A DNA stretch of 64,000 nt from Hymenobacter fodinae (GTDB lineage: Bacteria > Bacteroidota > Bacteroidia > Cytophagales > Hymenobacteraceae), in assembly GCF_004745825.1 (NCBI RefSeq), contig NZ_SRLA01000003.1:310001-374000 (forward strand), written 5' to 3'. Position numbers and translations under genes: made by a program. Of this stretch, positions 25,371 through 34,868 are shown piece by piece. Each line of letters begins with the position of its first letter. Positions within the stretch are counted from its first letter, which is position 1. The notes under the pieces are model-generated. The model was not told where the DNA came from. It made no database searches and saw only the letters and a list, made by a program, of their open reading frames with translations.

Positions 25371-28300
25371 ATGCTTGCACTCTTCATACGCCGGCCGGTT
25401 CTCTCGCTGGTTATCTCGCTGTTTATCACGTTCCTGGGTGGCCTAGCGCTGTTTTCGCTGCCCATCACCCAGTTCCCCGACATTGTGCCGCCCTCGGTGA
25501 CCGTGACGGCGCGCTACACCGGTGCCAACGCCGAGGTGTGCGCCAAGGCCGTGGCCACGCCCCTGGAACGCGCCATCAACGGCGTGCCGGGCATGACCTA
25601 CATTTCGTCGGTGAGCAGCAACAGCGGCATTACGCTCATCACGGTATTCTTCCAGGTGGGCACCGACCCCGACCTGGCGGCCGTGAACGTGCAGAACCGC
25701 GTGCAAACCGTGATTGACGAGTTGCCGGAAGAAGTAATTAAGGCGGGGGTGAGCACCGAGAAAGAGGTAAACAGCATGCTGCTCTACCTCAACGTGATGA
25801 GTGAAGACCCAAAGGTGAATGAGAAGTTCATCTACAACTTCGCCGATATCAACGTGCTGCAGGAGCTCAAGCGGATTGATGGCGTAGGCTTCGCCGAAAT
25901 CATGGGCCAGCGCGAGTACTCTATGCGCGTGTGGCTGCAGCCCGACCGCATGGTGGCCTACAACGTCTCGGCCGATGAGATTGTGGAAGCTATTCGGGCC
26001 CAGAACGTGGAGGCCGCCCCGGGTAAGTCGGGCGAAAGCTCGGGCCAGGATGCCCAGATGCTGCAATACGTGCTGCGCTACACCGGCAAAATGTTCGAGC
26101 CCAAGCAATACGAAAACATTGTACTGCGCGCTAACCCCGATGGCTCCGTGCTGCGTCTCAAGGACGTGGCCCAGGTAAAGTTCGACGTGCTCAGCTACGG
26201 CATGGTCTCCAAGATTGACGGCAAGCCCTCGGCGGCCATCATGCTCAAGCAGCGCCCCGGCTCCAACGCCTCCGACGTTATCAAAAACGTGAAGGAGCGC
26301 ATGGCTGAGCTGAAGGGCACCTCCTTCCCGCCCGGCATGACCTACAACGTGGCCTACGACGTGTCGCGCTTCCTCGATGCCTCCATTCACGAAGTACTGC
26401 GCACCCTGGTAGAGGCCTTCCTGCTGGTGTTTGTGGTGGTGTACCTGTTCCTGCAAGACTGGCGCTCCACGCTTATTCCGGCCCTGGCCGTGCCGGTTGC
26501 ACTGGTAGGCACGCTGTTTTTCATGCAGCTGCTGGGCTTCTCCATCAACCTGCTCACGCTGTTTGCGCTGGTGCTGGCCATTGGTATTGTGGTCGATAAC
26601 GCCATTGTGGTGGTAGAAGCGGTGCACGCCAAAATGCACGAGAAGCACCTCTCCGCTATGGATGCTACCCTGGAAGCCATGGGCGAAATTGGGGGTGCTA
26701 TTGTGGCCATCACGCTGGTAATGTCGGCGGTGTTTGTGCCGGTGTCGTTCATGGATGGCCCGGTGGGCGTGTTCTACCGCCAGTTTTCCCTCACATTGGC
26801 TATTTCCATTGTGATTTCGGGGGTGAATGCGCTTACCCTGACGCCCGCTTTGTGCGCCCTGATGCTCAAGCCAGTGGAACACTACGAGGGCAAAAAGCAA
26901 GGCCTGATGGACCGGTTCTTCGCGGGCTTTAACCGCCGCTATGAGTCGTTGGCGACGGGCTACCAGCGCCTGGTACGCATCGTAGCCAGCCGGCGCATGA
27001 TTACACTGGCGCTGCTGGTGGGCTTCTGCTTGGCAACCTGGGGCGTGAATGCTATCCTGCCTTCCGGCTTCATCCCGACGGAAGACCAGGGCATGATTTA
27101 CGTGAACGTGACCACGCCGCCCGGCGCCACCGTGGAGCGCACCGAGAAAGTGCTCGACGAAATTCAGAAATCGGCCTCCAAGCTGGGCCCAGTGGAATCG
27201 GTTTCCACACTGGCGGGCTATAGCCTCATGAACGAAGTGGCCGGCGCCTCTTACGGCATGGGCATGATCAACCTTAAGGCCTGGGACGACCGCAAGGAAT
27301 CGGTAAATGAGCTGATTGCGCTGCTCAACGAGCAAACCAAGCACATTACTGATGCTGATATTCAGTTCTTCGCCCCGCCCACCGTGCCCGGCTTCGGTAA
27401 CTCCGGCGGCTTTGAGCTGCGCCTGCTCGACCGCACCGGTCGCGGCGACCTGCAACAGACCGCCAAGGTCTCGAACCAGTTCATTACGGCCCTCACCAAA
27501 ACGCCCGCGGTGGGCTCGGCCTTCACCGGCTTCGACGCCAGCTTCCCGCAGTACCTCATCCACGTAGACCAGGACCAGGCGGCCAAAAAGGGCGTGACCG
27601 TGGACCAGGCCATGAGCACCCTGCAAACCCTGATGGGCTCCTACTACGCCTCCAACTTCATCCGCTTTGGGCAGATGTATAAAGTAATGGTGCAGGCGGC
27701 CCCCGGTTACCGCACTCAGCCCGAGGACGTGCTAAAAATGTACGTGAAGAACAACCGCGGCGAGATGGTGCCCTACTCCACCTTCGTGCGCTTGGAGCGC
27801 GTGTACGGCCCCGAGCAGCTCACCCGCTACAACATGTATACCTCGGCCATGCTCAACGGCGACGCCGCCCCCGGCTTCTCCTCCGGCGACGTGATTAAGA
27901 CCATTGAGGAAGTAGCGGCCAAGGAGCTGCCCCGCGGCTACAGCTACGAATGGAGCGGTATGACCCGAGAGCAAATTCTGAGCGGCAACCAGGCCATCTA
28001 CGTGTTTGCGGTGGTGCTGCTGTTCGTGTACCTACTGCTGGCGGCTCAGTATGAAAGCTTCCTGCTGCCGCTGCCAGTACTGCTGAGCTTGCCCACCGGT
28101 ATCTTCGGGGCCTTCCTGTTCCTGAAGCTGCTAGGCCTGGAGAACAACATCTACGCTCAGGTTTCGCTGGTAATGCTGATTGGTCTGCTGGGCAAGAACG
28201 CCATTCTGATCATTGAATTTGCGGTGCTCAAGCGCAAAGAAGGCCTCTCAGTGCTGGAGGCAGCCGTGCAGGGCGGCTATTCCCGCCTACGCCCCATCCT

Positions 28301-28541
28301 GATGACTTCCTTCGCCTTCATTGCCGGTCTGATTCCTTTGACCATTGCCAGCGGCGCGGGCGCTCTGGGTAACCGCTCCATCGGCACGGCCGCGGCGGGC
28401 GGTATGTTCATCGGCACCCTGTTCGGCGTGATTCTGATTCCGGGCCTCTACGTGCTGGTTTCGGGCCGTGGAAAGGCCAAGAAGAAAAAGCAGCGGGCCG
28501 AAGCAGAAAGCACCCTCGAGCCCGCCCACGCCACCGCGTAG
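25371..28541 (+). CDS. RND efflux permease, HAE1 family
   Basis: 1056-aa inner-membrane proton antiporter with the 12-TM, two-periplasmic-loop RND layout. It starts LALFIRRPVLSLVISLFITFLGG and has VTVTARYTGANAEV, ATPLERAINGVPGM and PTEDQGMIYVNVTTPPGAT porter-domain blocks. In the TM4 relay the first Asp is kept (D409 in GIVVDNAIVVVE) but the second position, Asp in AcrB, is Asn (N410). The TM10 Lys is present (K942 in GLLGKNAILIIEFA). It probably exports hydrophobic toxicants rather than metals. It is the middle gene of the operon, separated from the adaptor by a 140-bp inverted repeat. Confidence 0.95.
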   Translation: MLALFIRRPVLSLVISLFITFLGGLALFSLPITQFPDIVPPSVTVTARYTGANAEVCAKAVATPLERAINGVPGMTYISSVSSNSGITLITVFFQVGTDPDLAAVNVQNRVQTVIDELPEEVIKAGVSTEKEVNSMLLYLNVMSEDPKVNEKFIYNFADINVLQELKRIDGVGFAEIMGQREYSMRVWLQPDRMVAYNVSADEIVEAIRAQNVEAAPGKSGESSGQDAQMLQYVLRYTGKMFEPKQYENIVLRANPDGSVLRLKDVAQVKFDVLSYGMVSKIDGKPSAAIMLKQRPGSNASDVIKNVKERMAELKGTSFPPGMTYNVAYDVSRFLDASIHEVLRTLVEAFLLVFVVVYLFLQDWRSTLIPALAVPVALVGTLFFMQLLGFSINLLTLFALVLAIGIVVDNAIVVVEAVHAKMHEKHLSAMDATLEAMGEIGGAIVAITLVMSAVFVPVSFMDGPVGVFYRQFSLTLAISIVISGVNALTLTPALCALMLKPVEHYEGKKQGLMDRFFAGFNRRYESLATGYQRLVRIVASRRMITLALLVGFCLATWGVNAILPSGFIPTEDQGMIYVNVTTPPGATVERTEKVLDEIQKSASKLGPVESVSTLAGYSLMNEVAGASYGMGMINLKAWDDRKESVNELIALLNEQTKHITDADIQFFAPPTVPGFGNSGGFELRLLDRTGRGDLQQTAKVSNQFITALTKTPAVGSAFTGFDASFPQYLIHVDQDQAAKKGVTVDQAMSTLQTLMGSYYASNFIRFGQMYKVMVQAAPGYRTQPEDVLKMYVKNNRGEMVPYSTFVRLERVYGPEQLTRYNMYTSAMLNGDAAPGFSSGDVIKTIEEVAAKELPRGYSYEWSGMTREQILSGNQAIYVFAVVLLFVYLLLAAQYESFLLPLPVLLSLPTGIFGAFLFLKLLGLENNIYAQVSLVMLIGLLGKNAILIIEFAVLKRKEGLSVLEAAVQGGYSRLRPILMTSFAFIAGLIPLTIASGAGALGNRSIGTAAAGGMFIGTLFGVILIPGLYVLVSGRGKAKKKKQRAEAESTLEPAHATA

Positions 28542-28603
28542 GTAGCGGCTCTGCTTCTGCCGGAAATCATTTTGCAGCCTTAGGCTCTCGCCTCACTCGT
28601 TCC

Positions 28604-30097
28604 ATGACCTCTTTGCCCTCCATACGTTCCATTACCTCCCGTTTTCTACCGGCCCTGACTGGCCTAGCACTGGCCACCAGCTGCCGGGTGGCTGAGCCGA
28701 CCCAGCAACCCGCCGCCACGGCCATGCCGGGACGCTTCCCGACCACCGCTGCCACTACCGATTCGGCTTCGGTAGCCATGCTGCCCTGGCGGGAGTTTTT
28801 TGGGGATAAGAACTTGGTAGGCCTCATTGATACTGCCCTGCAGGCCAACCCCGACTTGCGCACGGCCATTCAGCGCATTGAAATTGCGCGCGCCAACCTA
28901 CAGGTGCAGCGCGGAGCCTTGCTACCCACCGTGAATGGCGTGGCCAGTGCCGGCGTGGAGAAGTTCGGCGACTACACGCTCAACGGTATCGGTAACTACG
29001 ATACCAACCTGTCGCCCAACATTGAGGGCCGGCAGCGTATTCCCAATCCCACCCCCGACTTCTTCCTGGGGCTGCGCAGTTCTTGGGAACTTGACCTGTG
29101 GGGCAAGCTTCGGCAGCGCCGTCAGGCTGCTTTCCTGCGCCTGCTGGCTACTGAGAAGGGCCGCCACTTGGTAGAAACCTCACTGGTGGCCGAGGTGGCC
29201 CGCCTATATTTCAACCTGCTAGGCCTAGATAACGAGCTGGGGGTGCTTAAGAAAAACCAACTGCTGCAGGAGCGCGCTCTGGAAATTGTGAAGATTCAGA
29301 AGCGGGCCGGCCGCGCCAACGAGCTGGCCGTGCAACAGTTCACAGCTCAGCTCCTGCGTACCCGCAGCCTAGAAGCCGAAACCCAGCAGCGCATTGTGGC
29401 CTCCGAAAATGAGCTGAACCGCCTGCTGGGCCGCTACCCCCAGCGCATTGCCCGAGGCCTGCCCATTCTGCAGCAGCCCCTTCCGGCGCAGGTGCAAGCC
29501 GGACTACCTGCCACCATGCTCCTGCGCCGCCCCGATGTGCAGCAGGCTGAGTTGGAAATGGTGGCCGCCCGCGCCGATGTGGCCGCGGCCCGCGCCGCAT
29601 TTCTGCCCTCGCTCACCCTTACACCCTTCGTGGGCGTGAATGCCTACCGGGCCTCGGTGCTGTTTAACTCACCCGGCTCCCTGGCCTATGGCCTACTGGC
29701 CGGGCTAAGTGCCCCACTCATCAACCGAAATGGCCTCAAGGCTGATTACCGCCGCTCAGCTGCCGAGCAGCAAATAGCCTACAACGATTACCAGAAGGCC
29801 GTGCAAACCGGCTTCGAGGAGGTAACTACCAACCTGCGGGGCCTAGGCAACTACCAACGAGTGTTTGAGTTGCAGCAGCAGGAAGTAGAGGCCCTCAACC
29901 AGGCCGTAAGCATCTCTGATGACCTTTATAAAGCCAACTACGCTACTTACCTGGAAGTAGTCACGGCCCAGCGCAACGTACTGGATGCGGAGCTAAACCT
30001 CACGAACACACGCCGCCAGCAGTTCCTGCTGCTCATTGACCTGTACCGCGCTTTGGGCGGCGGCTGGACGGCCAGCACCGTGCCCGTCACCAAGTAA
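28604..30097 (+). CDS. Outer-membrane efflux channel, TolC/OprM (NodT) family
   Basis: 497-aa outer-membrane lipoprotein with lipobox LALATSC (Cys about 27). Two OEP repeats are visible: LVGLIDTALQANPDLRTAIQRIEIARANLQVQRGALLPTV with WELDLWGKLRQRR in the first, and RPDVQQAELEMVAARADVAAARAAFLPSLTLT in the second. It ends with the conserved YKANYATYLEVVTAQRNVLDAELNLTNTRRQQ segment. It is the last gene of the tripartite pump operon, 62 bp after the permease, and is followed by a terminator. Confidence 0.94.
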   Translation: MTSLPSIRSITSRFLPALTGLALATSCRVAEPTQQPAATAMPGRFPTTAATTDSASVAMLPWREFFGDKNLVGLIDTALQANPDLRTAIQRIEIARANLQVQRGALLPTVNGVASAGVEKFGDYTLNGIGNYDTNLSPNIEGRQRIPNPTPDFFLGLRSSWELDLWGKLRQRRQAAFLRLLATEKGRHLVETSLVAEVARLYFNLLGLDNELGVLKKNQLLQERALEIVKIQKRAGRANELAVQQFTAQLLRTRSLEAETQQRIVASENELNRLLGRYPQRIARGLPILQQPLPAQVQAGLPATMLLRRPDVQQAELEMVAARADVAAARAAFLPSLTLTPFVGVNAYRASVLFNSPGSLAYGLLAGLSAPLINRNGLKADYRRSAAEQQIAYNDYQKAVQTGFEEVTTNLRGLGNYQRVFELQQQEVEALNQAVSISDDLYKANYATYLEVVTAQRNVLDAELNLTNTRRQQFLLLIDLYRALGGGWTASTVPVTK

Positions 30098-30437
30098 AGT
30101 GTCAGGTTTCCCTAGGCCTGTGCTCTTGCCCTGAACTGGCCCGGCGCTTACATAGCAACCCGTTTTCTGATATTCAGAAGGCGGGTTGCTCTTTTTATAG
30201 GGCATGAGCAGTTGATATGGATTAGGCTCCCGCTTCGCTCATTCCGCACAGTCAGAGGCCTGTAGCTGAAGCTCACGTTAGAATAGGCCGTCTGCTACAA
30301 CACCGAACCAAGTTGGCTTGTGCCATCCATACGTAACCTACGCTGACTTTTTACACGCAATACTCATATAAATTGCTTTAATTATTAAATTATCAGAGTA
30401 CCTTCAGCTGCTTCTGTCCTCCCCTTGCTAGTCTGTC
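30098..30437. other. 340-bp intergenic region
   Basis: Holds the RND-operon terminator at its left end; toward the right it becomes AT-rich and presumably contains the promoter of the acyltransferase. No further ORF is supported. Confidence 0.6.
30154..30196 (+). terminator. Terminator of the RND operon
   Basis: AGCAACCCG pairs with CGGGTTGCT, and inside it TTCTGA pairs with TCAGAA; a run of five T follows. Confidence 0.88.
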
Positions 30438-31574
30438 ATGAGATACATCAAACAATTGGACGCTATGCGAGCCATAGCCATTCTGTTTGTATTTTGTAAT
30501 CATGCCTGCCCAGAAGGTTCTTTGCTCTATAAAGCATCCACAATAGTATCAGGGCCTGATATATTCTTTACAATTAGCGGGTTCTTAATCACCGCCATTC
30601 TATTTAAATACAAGAATGCTTTAACGGACAACACATTAAGCAAATCTGATATATTCAAAGACTTTTTCATAAAAAGGGTTCTAAGAATTTTCCCAGCATA
30701 TTATTTAGCCATCCTGCTTACCTATTTAATTAACCAGGAAGCAGTAAACAACATTTTACCATATCTAACCTTTACTGCTAATTATTCTATATACACTTAT
30801 CAGGAATGGGGGCGCTTGGCGCATTTATGGTCTATGTCGGTGGAACAGCAGTTCTACTTGTTGTGGCCTTTCGCCCTTGTGCTCACTCCGCATAAATTCC
30901 TTCCTTATATTATCTGCCTGTTTATAACCATAGGCTTGTACAGCCAGCAGGTTACTCCCTTTCCCGATTTTGCTGAAGTGCTGCCTCAAACGTGCTTTGA
31001 TGCCCTGGGCCTTGGTGCATTGCTCGCCTGGGTTATCTCCTATCAACCCACTCACTTCCCTAAGGCTTACCGAGTGCTTACCGTGCTTGCCATATTGAGC
31101 GCTGCAATAATTGTGGTAAAGACAGCCGTTAAATTACCCGTGCTAACTATTATCCATCAGCGCACCCTTGTTTCACTTATAACAGTATGGCTAATCGGTT
31201 ATTTTATCAAAAACATAGAGATTGAAGGAGGTAAGCTTGGCTACATTTTTAATAATAAATACTTAATAACCTTAGGCAAGGTCAGCTATGGGTTTTATCT
31301 TTTTCATCTGACTGTTCTGTTTTTTTGCTACGAAGCCCTTCAGCCGTTTAATAATAAGCTTTCTGCTCACCTGTCTATTGCAGGGACCCGCGAATTTTAT
31401 GTAACTGAGAGCTTGCTCCTACTTATTGGTCTGGCGTGGGTTTCCTGGAAATACTTTGAGCTCCCTATTTATGCTTTACAGAAGCACTTGCTTCCGGCTG
31501 GCAGAAAAGCACGTAGAGCCCAGGAACGTCAGGGCATTCAGCCCTCAACGGCACTGACGGAAGTCGCTAACTAA
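30438..31574 (+). CDS. Acyltransferase 3 (OafA/YrhL-like) membrane protein
   Basis: 378-aa multi-pass membrane O-acyltransferase with about ten helices. Motifs are IKQLDAMRAIAILFVFCNHA (catalytic His near residue 22), FFTISGFLI, RVLRIFPAYYLAI and HLWSMSVEQQFYLLWPF. Such proteins acetylate cell-surface polysaccharides or lipids. Its base composition is clearly more AT-rich than its neighbours, and the CTAGGCC word common elsewhere was not seen in it, which suggests recent acquisition. The acceptor is unknown, since no glycan genes are adjacent. Confidence 0.9.
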   Translation: MRYIKQLDAMRAIAILFVFCNHACPEGSLLYKASTIVSGPDIFFTISGFLITAILFKYKNALTDNTLSKSDIFKDFFIKRVLRIFPAYYLAILLTYLINQEAVNNILPYLTFTANYSIYTYQEWGRLAHLWSMSVEQQFYLLWPFALVLTPHKFLPYIICLFITIGLYSQQVTPFPDFAEVLPQTCFDALGLGALLAWVISYQPTHFPKAYRVLTVLAILSAAIIVVKTAVKLPVLTIIHQRTLVSLITVWLIGYFIKNIEIEGGKLGYIFNNKYLITLGKVSYGFYLFHLTVLFFCYEALQPFNNKLSAHLSIAGTREFYVTESLLLLIGLAWVSWKYFELPIYALQKHLLPAGRKARRAQERQGIQPSTALTEVAN

Positions 31575-31684
31575 CCCTCAATTATCTAATTACTGGGCCA
31601 CAGGACCAACGCATGCCTATGAAGCTAACCTTTGATTTACAAGGAATCAGACGCTAACCAGAGCTACGCGACTAGTTTCTTCGG

Positions 31685-32518
31685 CTACAACCGCTTGGTG
31701 AGCAGCAGCCCGCTGTAGGAGTATCCGTTGGCGTTTATTCCTTGCAGGGGAGCCAGAGAATAGCCTGCGCGCGCTGCCGATTTGTGCAATTGTGGTACCG
31801 CTACTCCAACGGTAGCCCCCACCACGTAGCCCACAATATTGTCGGAGAGGAAGTGTTTGCCCGCCTCAATGCGTGTGTAGGCCACTGCCGCCGGCATCAG
31901 GGCGGCAGCACCCCACACTAGTGGCTCGGCCCGTGAACCGGGGTTGAAGTCATGGAATACCTTGGCGGCGAAGAACGTAGCCGTAGCCGTGTGGGCAGTG
32001 TGCCCCGCAAAGAAAGAGTTTGTGGAGATTTTACTGTTGCGGGAGCCGCCTCCTTCCGTGCCGTACAAGTAAGGCCGGTAGCGCGTGACGGTACCCACGG
32101 TGGTAGTGAAAACGGCGTCGGTGGCCAGCATGGTTTGCAGGTACAGGCCTAGCACTTGCGCATAGCGGCCGCGCACATCTTCATTCAGGGCGAGCAGCCC
32201 GGGCGCTGCCACCAACGAGCCGTAGCACAGGAAGTCGCCGGCGGTTTGGGCCGATTTGCTGTAGTTGCCGGCTGAGAACCGGTCGAACCTCGGCACATCT
32301 GCCTTACGCAGGCCCGCGAGTTCAGCATCGGTCAGACCGTTTTTCTGTTGCACCAAGTAGAGGCCTAGGCCACTGGCCGCTCCTAGCCCGAGCGTGATGG
32401 GAGCATCGACGGCAAAGCGCGTGCGGTAGGGTGAGCTGGCCTTTTGTTGAGCCGTGGCCGCGGGGCTGGCAGCCAGCAACAGGGTGCCGGCTAGCAGAAG
32501 AGTAGCAGAATTCTTCAT
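31685..32518 (-). CDS. PAP2-family phosphatase
   Basis: 277 aa from the ATG at 32518; the longer open frame upstream lacks a signal peptide and is rejected as start. A signal peptide ends near SPAATAQQ. The three phosphatase motifs are present in diverged form: TVTRYRPYL (motif 1), SFFAGHTAHT (motif 2, Ser-x-x-x-Gly-His) and RIEAGKHFLSDNIVG (motif 3, His-x-x-x-Asp). Family members dephosphorylate lipid phosphates such as undecaprenyl pyrophosphate or lipid A. It is probably periplasmic or membrane-associated. It is divergent from the sugar dehydrogenase. Confidence 0.88.
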   Translation of the reverse strand: MKNSATLLLAGTLLLAASPAATAQQKASSPYRTRFAVDAPITLGLGAASGLGLYLVQQKNGLTDAELAGLRKADVPRFDRFSAGNYSKSAQTAGDFLCYGSLVAAPGLLALNEDVRGRYAQVLGLYLQTMLATDAVFTTTVGTVTRYRPYLYGTEGGGSRNSKISTNSFFAGHTAHTATATFFAAKVFHDFNPGSRAEPLVWGAAALMPAAVAYTRIEAGKHFLSDNIVGYVVGATVGVAVPQLHKSAARAGYSLAPLQGINANGYSYSGLLLTKRL

Positions 32519-32837
32519 CAGAAATGCGTGGGAATGGGAGAGCCATAAAAACGGCAAACTCAACGGTAAGGTTGAAACGTCCTTTATTGGGTTGGCTAGG
32601 CCACTGCAATGCGGAGGTGTGCACCCGTAGCGGGCCCCGGGCCTGCGGCTACAAAACAAGTCTCGGGGGCCACGTAAACTCCTGTTGGCTACTTTCGTTA
32701 GTGGGCTACGCAGGCTGCCTAAAACTCGCTGCCGGAGCTTCTTTCAACTTACCCAGTGGTGCGTGCAGCCTGCTAGGCCAGGGCTTCGTCTGTTGACGCT
32801 TGCCATTCATTCAGAAAAACGTCTTACTGTTCCCCTC
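32519..32837. other. 319-bp divergent region
   Basis: Lies between the PAP2 gene (-) and the sugar dehydrogenase (+). It contains copies of the CTAGGCC word and no recognisable operator or ORF. Confidence 0.5.
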
Positions 32838-34121
32838 ATGAAGAATACTCTACCTCGCCTCCTGTTGCTGCCCGCGGCCGTAGTGGGGAGTCTGTCCTTG
32901 TTTGCGCTCAAAACCGAAACTGCGGTACTGCCCGACGCCGACAACGCCGGCCTGAAGCTGCCGGCAGGGTTTGGGGCGCTGAAAGTAGCCGAAACCGGAG
33001 GCCGGGCCCGGCACATTACCGTTACGCCCCAGGGTACCATTTACGTGAAGCTCAACCGCCCAAACTCGGCTGGCAAGGGCATTTTGGTGCTGCGCGAAGC
33101 CAGCAATGGCAAGGCCACCGTAAGCAGCGGCTTCGGTAACTACGGCGGCACGGGCATCTACAGCACCCCCGAGTACCTGTACGCTTCCTCCGACCAAGAG
33201 GTATTTCGGTACAAGCTCAACAGCAAAGGAGAAGTAACGAACCCCGAGCAGCCCGAAAAGATTATCACGGGCCTCGTGAACCGCAAGCAGCACGAGAGCA
33301 AATCCATTACCTTGGATAAGGCCGGCAACATTTACGTAAACGTGGGCGCCTACTCTAACTCCTGCCAGGTGAAAGACCGCCAGAAGGGCTCTTTGGGCAT
33401 TCAGAACTGTCCTGTGCTTGACTCGGCGGGCGGCATCTGGCAGTTTAAGGCCGATAAGCTCAACCAGACCTACGGTAACGGCATCCGCTACGCCACCGGC
33501 CTGCGCAACGTGGTAGGCCTCGACTGGAACGCCCAAACCAACCAGCTGTTTGTGATGCAGCACGGCCGCGACCAGCTCTACGACAACTTCCCGAGCCTTT
33601 ACACGAGCAAGCAGTCGGCGGAGCTGCCGGCCGAGTGCATGTACGCGCTGAAGCGGGGCGACAATGCCGGCTGGCCTTACATCTACTACGATGGGCAGCA
33701 GCGCAAGAAAATGATGGCCCCTGAGTACGGCGGCGACGGTAAGAAGGAAGCCACTGGCAACTACCTAGAGCCCGCCGCGGCATACCCTGCCCACACTGCC
33801 CCCGATGCGCTGCTGTTTTACACGGGTACTATGTTTCCGGAGAAATACCGCAACGGCGCCTTCATTGCCTTCCATGGCTCCTGGAACCGTGCCCCCGAGC
33901 CTCAAAAGGGCTATTATGTAGTGTTTCAGCCTTTCAAAGACGGTAAACCTTCTGGCGACTGGGAAGTGTTTGCCGATAACTTCGCGGGCTCGGCGGCCAA
34001 TGCCGCTGCCGGCCGCCCCGAGCACAAACCCTGTGGCCTAGCCCAAGGCCCCGATGGCTCGCTGTACGTCACCGACGACAAGCAAGGCACGATTTACCGA
34101 ATTGTCTACGCTAAAAAATAA
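32838..34121 (+). CDS. PQQ-dependent sugar (sorbosone-type) dehydrogenase
   Basis: 427-aa six-bladed beta-propeller of the soluble glucose/sorbosone dehydrogenase family, with an N-terminal signal or anchor helix (LLLLPAAVVGSLSLFAL). Landmarks are GGRARHITVTPQGTIYVKL, HESKSITLDKAGNIYVNVG, YATGLRNVVGLDWNAQTNQLFVMQHGRD, GDNAGWPYIYYDG, IAFHGSWNR and CGLAQGPDGSLYVTDDKQGTIYRI. Oxidises sugars or sugar alcohols in the periplasm. The electrons would pass to the cytochrome c encoded 8 bp downstream. The ATG at 32838 is preferred because the preceding 51 open codons show no family match. Confidence 0.9.
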   Translation: MKNTLPRLLLLPAAVVGSLSLFALKTETAVLPDADNAGLKLPAGFGALKVAETGGRARHITVTPQGTIYVKLNRPNSAGKGILVLREASNGKATVSSGFGNYGGTGIYSTPEYLYASSDQEVFRYKLNSKGEVTNPEQPEKIITGLVNRKQHESKSITLDKAGNIYVNVGAYSNSCQVKDRQKGSLGIQNCPVLDSAGGIWQFKADKLNQTYGNGIRYATGLRNVVGLDWNAQTNQLFVMQHGRDQLYDNFPSLYTSKQSAELPAECMYALKRGDNAGWPYIYYDGQQRKKMMAPEYGGDGKKEATGNYLEPAAAYPAHTAPDALLFYTGTMFPEKYRNGAFIAFHGSWNRAPEPQKGYYVVFQPFKDGKPSGDWEVFADNFAGSAANAAAGRPEHKPCGLAQGPDGSLYVTDDKQGTIYRIVYAKK

Positions 34122-34129
34122 CGTTCTTG

Positions 34130-34573
34130 ATGAAGTTCCTACTTGCTGCCTTGGGCCTCCTGACCTGGAGCAGCGGCACGGCCGTGGCGCAAAAAAAGCC
34201 TGCCCCCAAAGCCAAGCCTGCCACCGCTACCATTCCGGCAGCTACCCTCACTGCGGGCAAAGCCGTGTACGTGCAAAACTGCCTGACCTGCCACCAAGCC
34301 GATGGTGGCGGCGTGGATGGCCTAAACCCGCCCCTCACCAAGACTACCTGGGTGCTCGGCGACAAAACCCGACTGGTGAAAGTGGTGCTGAACGGCCTAC
34401 AGGGCGAAGACATTGATGGCGAGCCATACAACAACGTGATGCCCGCCTTCGACATTCTCACTGATCAGCAGATTGCCGACGTGCTCACGTATGTGCGTAA
34501 CAGCTTCGGCAATAAAGCCAGCGCTATCAAGGCGCCCGAGGTTAAAACCATTAGAGCCACCAACAAAAAGTAA
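34130..34573 (+). CDS. Periplasmic c-type cytochrome
   Basis: 147-aa class I cytochrome c. The signal peptide ends at SSGTAVAQ (about residue 21) and is followed by a Lys/Pro/Ala linker. The haem motif CLTCH is at 51-55, and the probable Met ligand is in NNVMPAF, before TDQQIADVLTYVRNSFG. It starts 8 bp after the dehydrogenase stop, so it is almost certainly its electron acceptor. A TTG one codon earlier is not needed. A terminator closes the pair. Confidence 0.92.
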   Translation: MKFLLAALGLLTWSSGTAVAQKKPAPKAKPATATIPAATLTAGKAVYVQNCLTCHQADGGGVDGLNPPLTKTTWVLGDKTRLVKVVLNGLQGEDIDGEPYNNVMPAFDILTDQQIADVLTYVRNSFGNKASAIKAPEVKTIRATNKK

Positions 34574-34595
34574 GCACGCCGTGTGCCACTATCCG

Positions 34596-34630
34596 AAGCC
34601 GCCTTCACGCTGAGTGGAGGCGGCTTTTTT
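34596..34630 (+). terminator. Terminator of the dehydrogenase-cytochrome operon
   Basis: AAGCCGCCTTCAC pairs with GTGGAGGCGGCTT (one wobble) around a 5-nt loop, followed by a T-run. Confidence 0.9.
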
Positions 34631-34868
34631 GTCTTTGCTGCCACTTAGTATTTCACTCACAGCATTAAGATTGTATACAGCCCAACGAAGTAACTATGCT
34701 TTTATCAATATTTAATATAATTTATTTGACATATTAAGAACAATGTATATCTTCAGCTATTCCTCAAAGCCAGATAATGGCTGGCTCGCTTACCCCGGGT
34801 AAGCCCTCCGTTGCGTGCGCGCACCTGCCGCACATATGCCAGAATAGTACATCCTGAGCTTATTGGAG

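Noticed and set aside
25443..27626. 727-codon open frame on the minus strand inside the RND permease gene
   Set aside because: It is the antisense shadow of a GC-rich gene. The protein is His/Gln/Arg/Gly-rich low complexity without any domain, and the sense strand encodes an unmistakable RND permease.
32519..32659. 47-residue N-terminal extension of the PAP2 phosphatase
   Set aside because: The ATG at 32518 begins a clean signal peptide; the extension would bury it.
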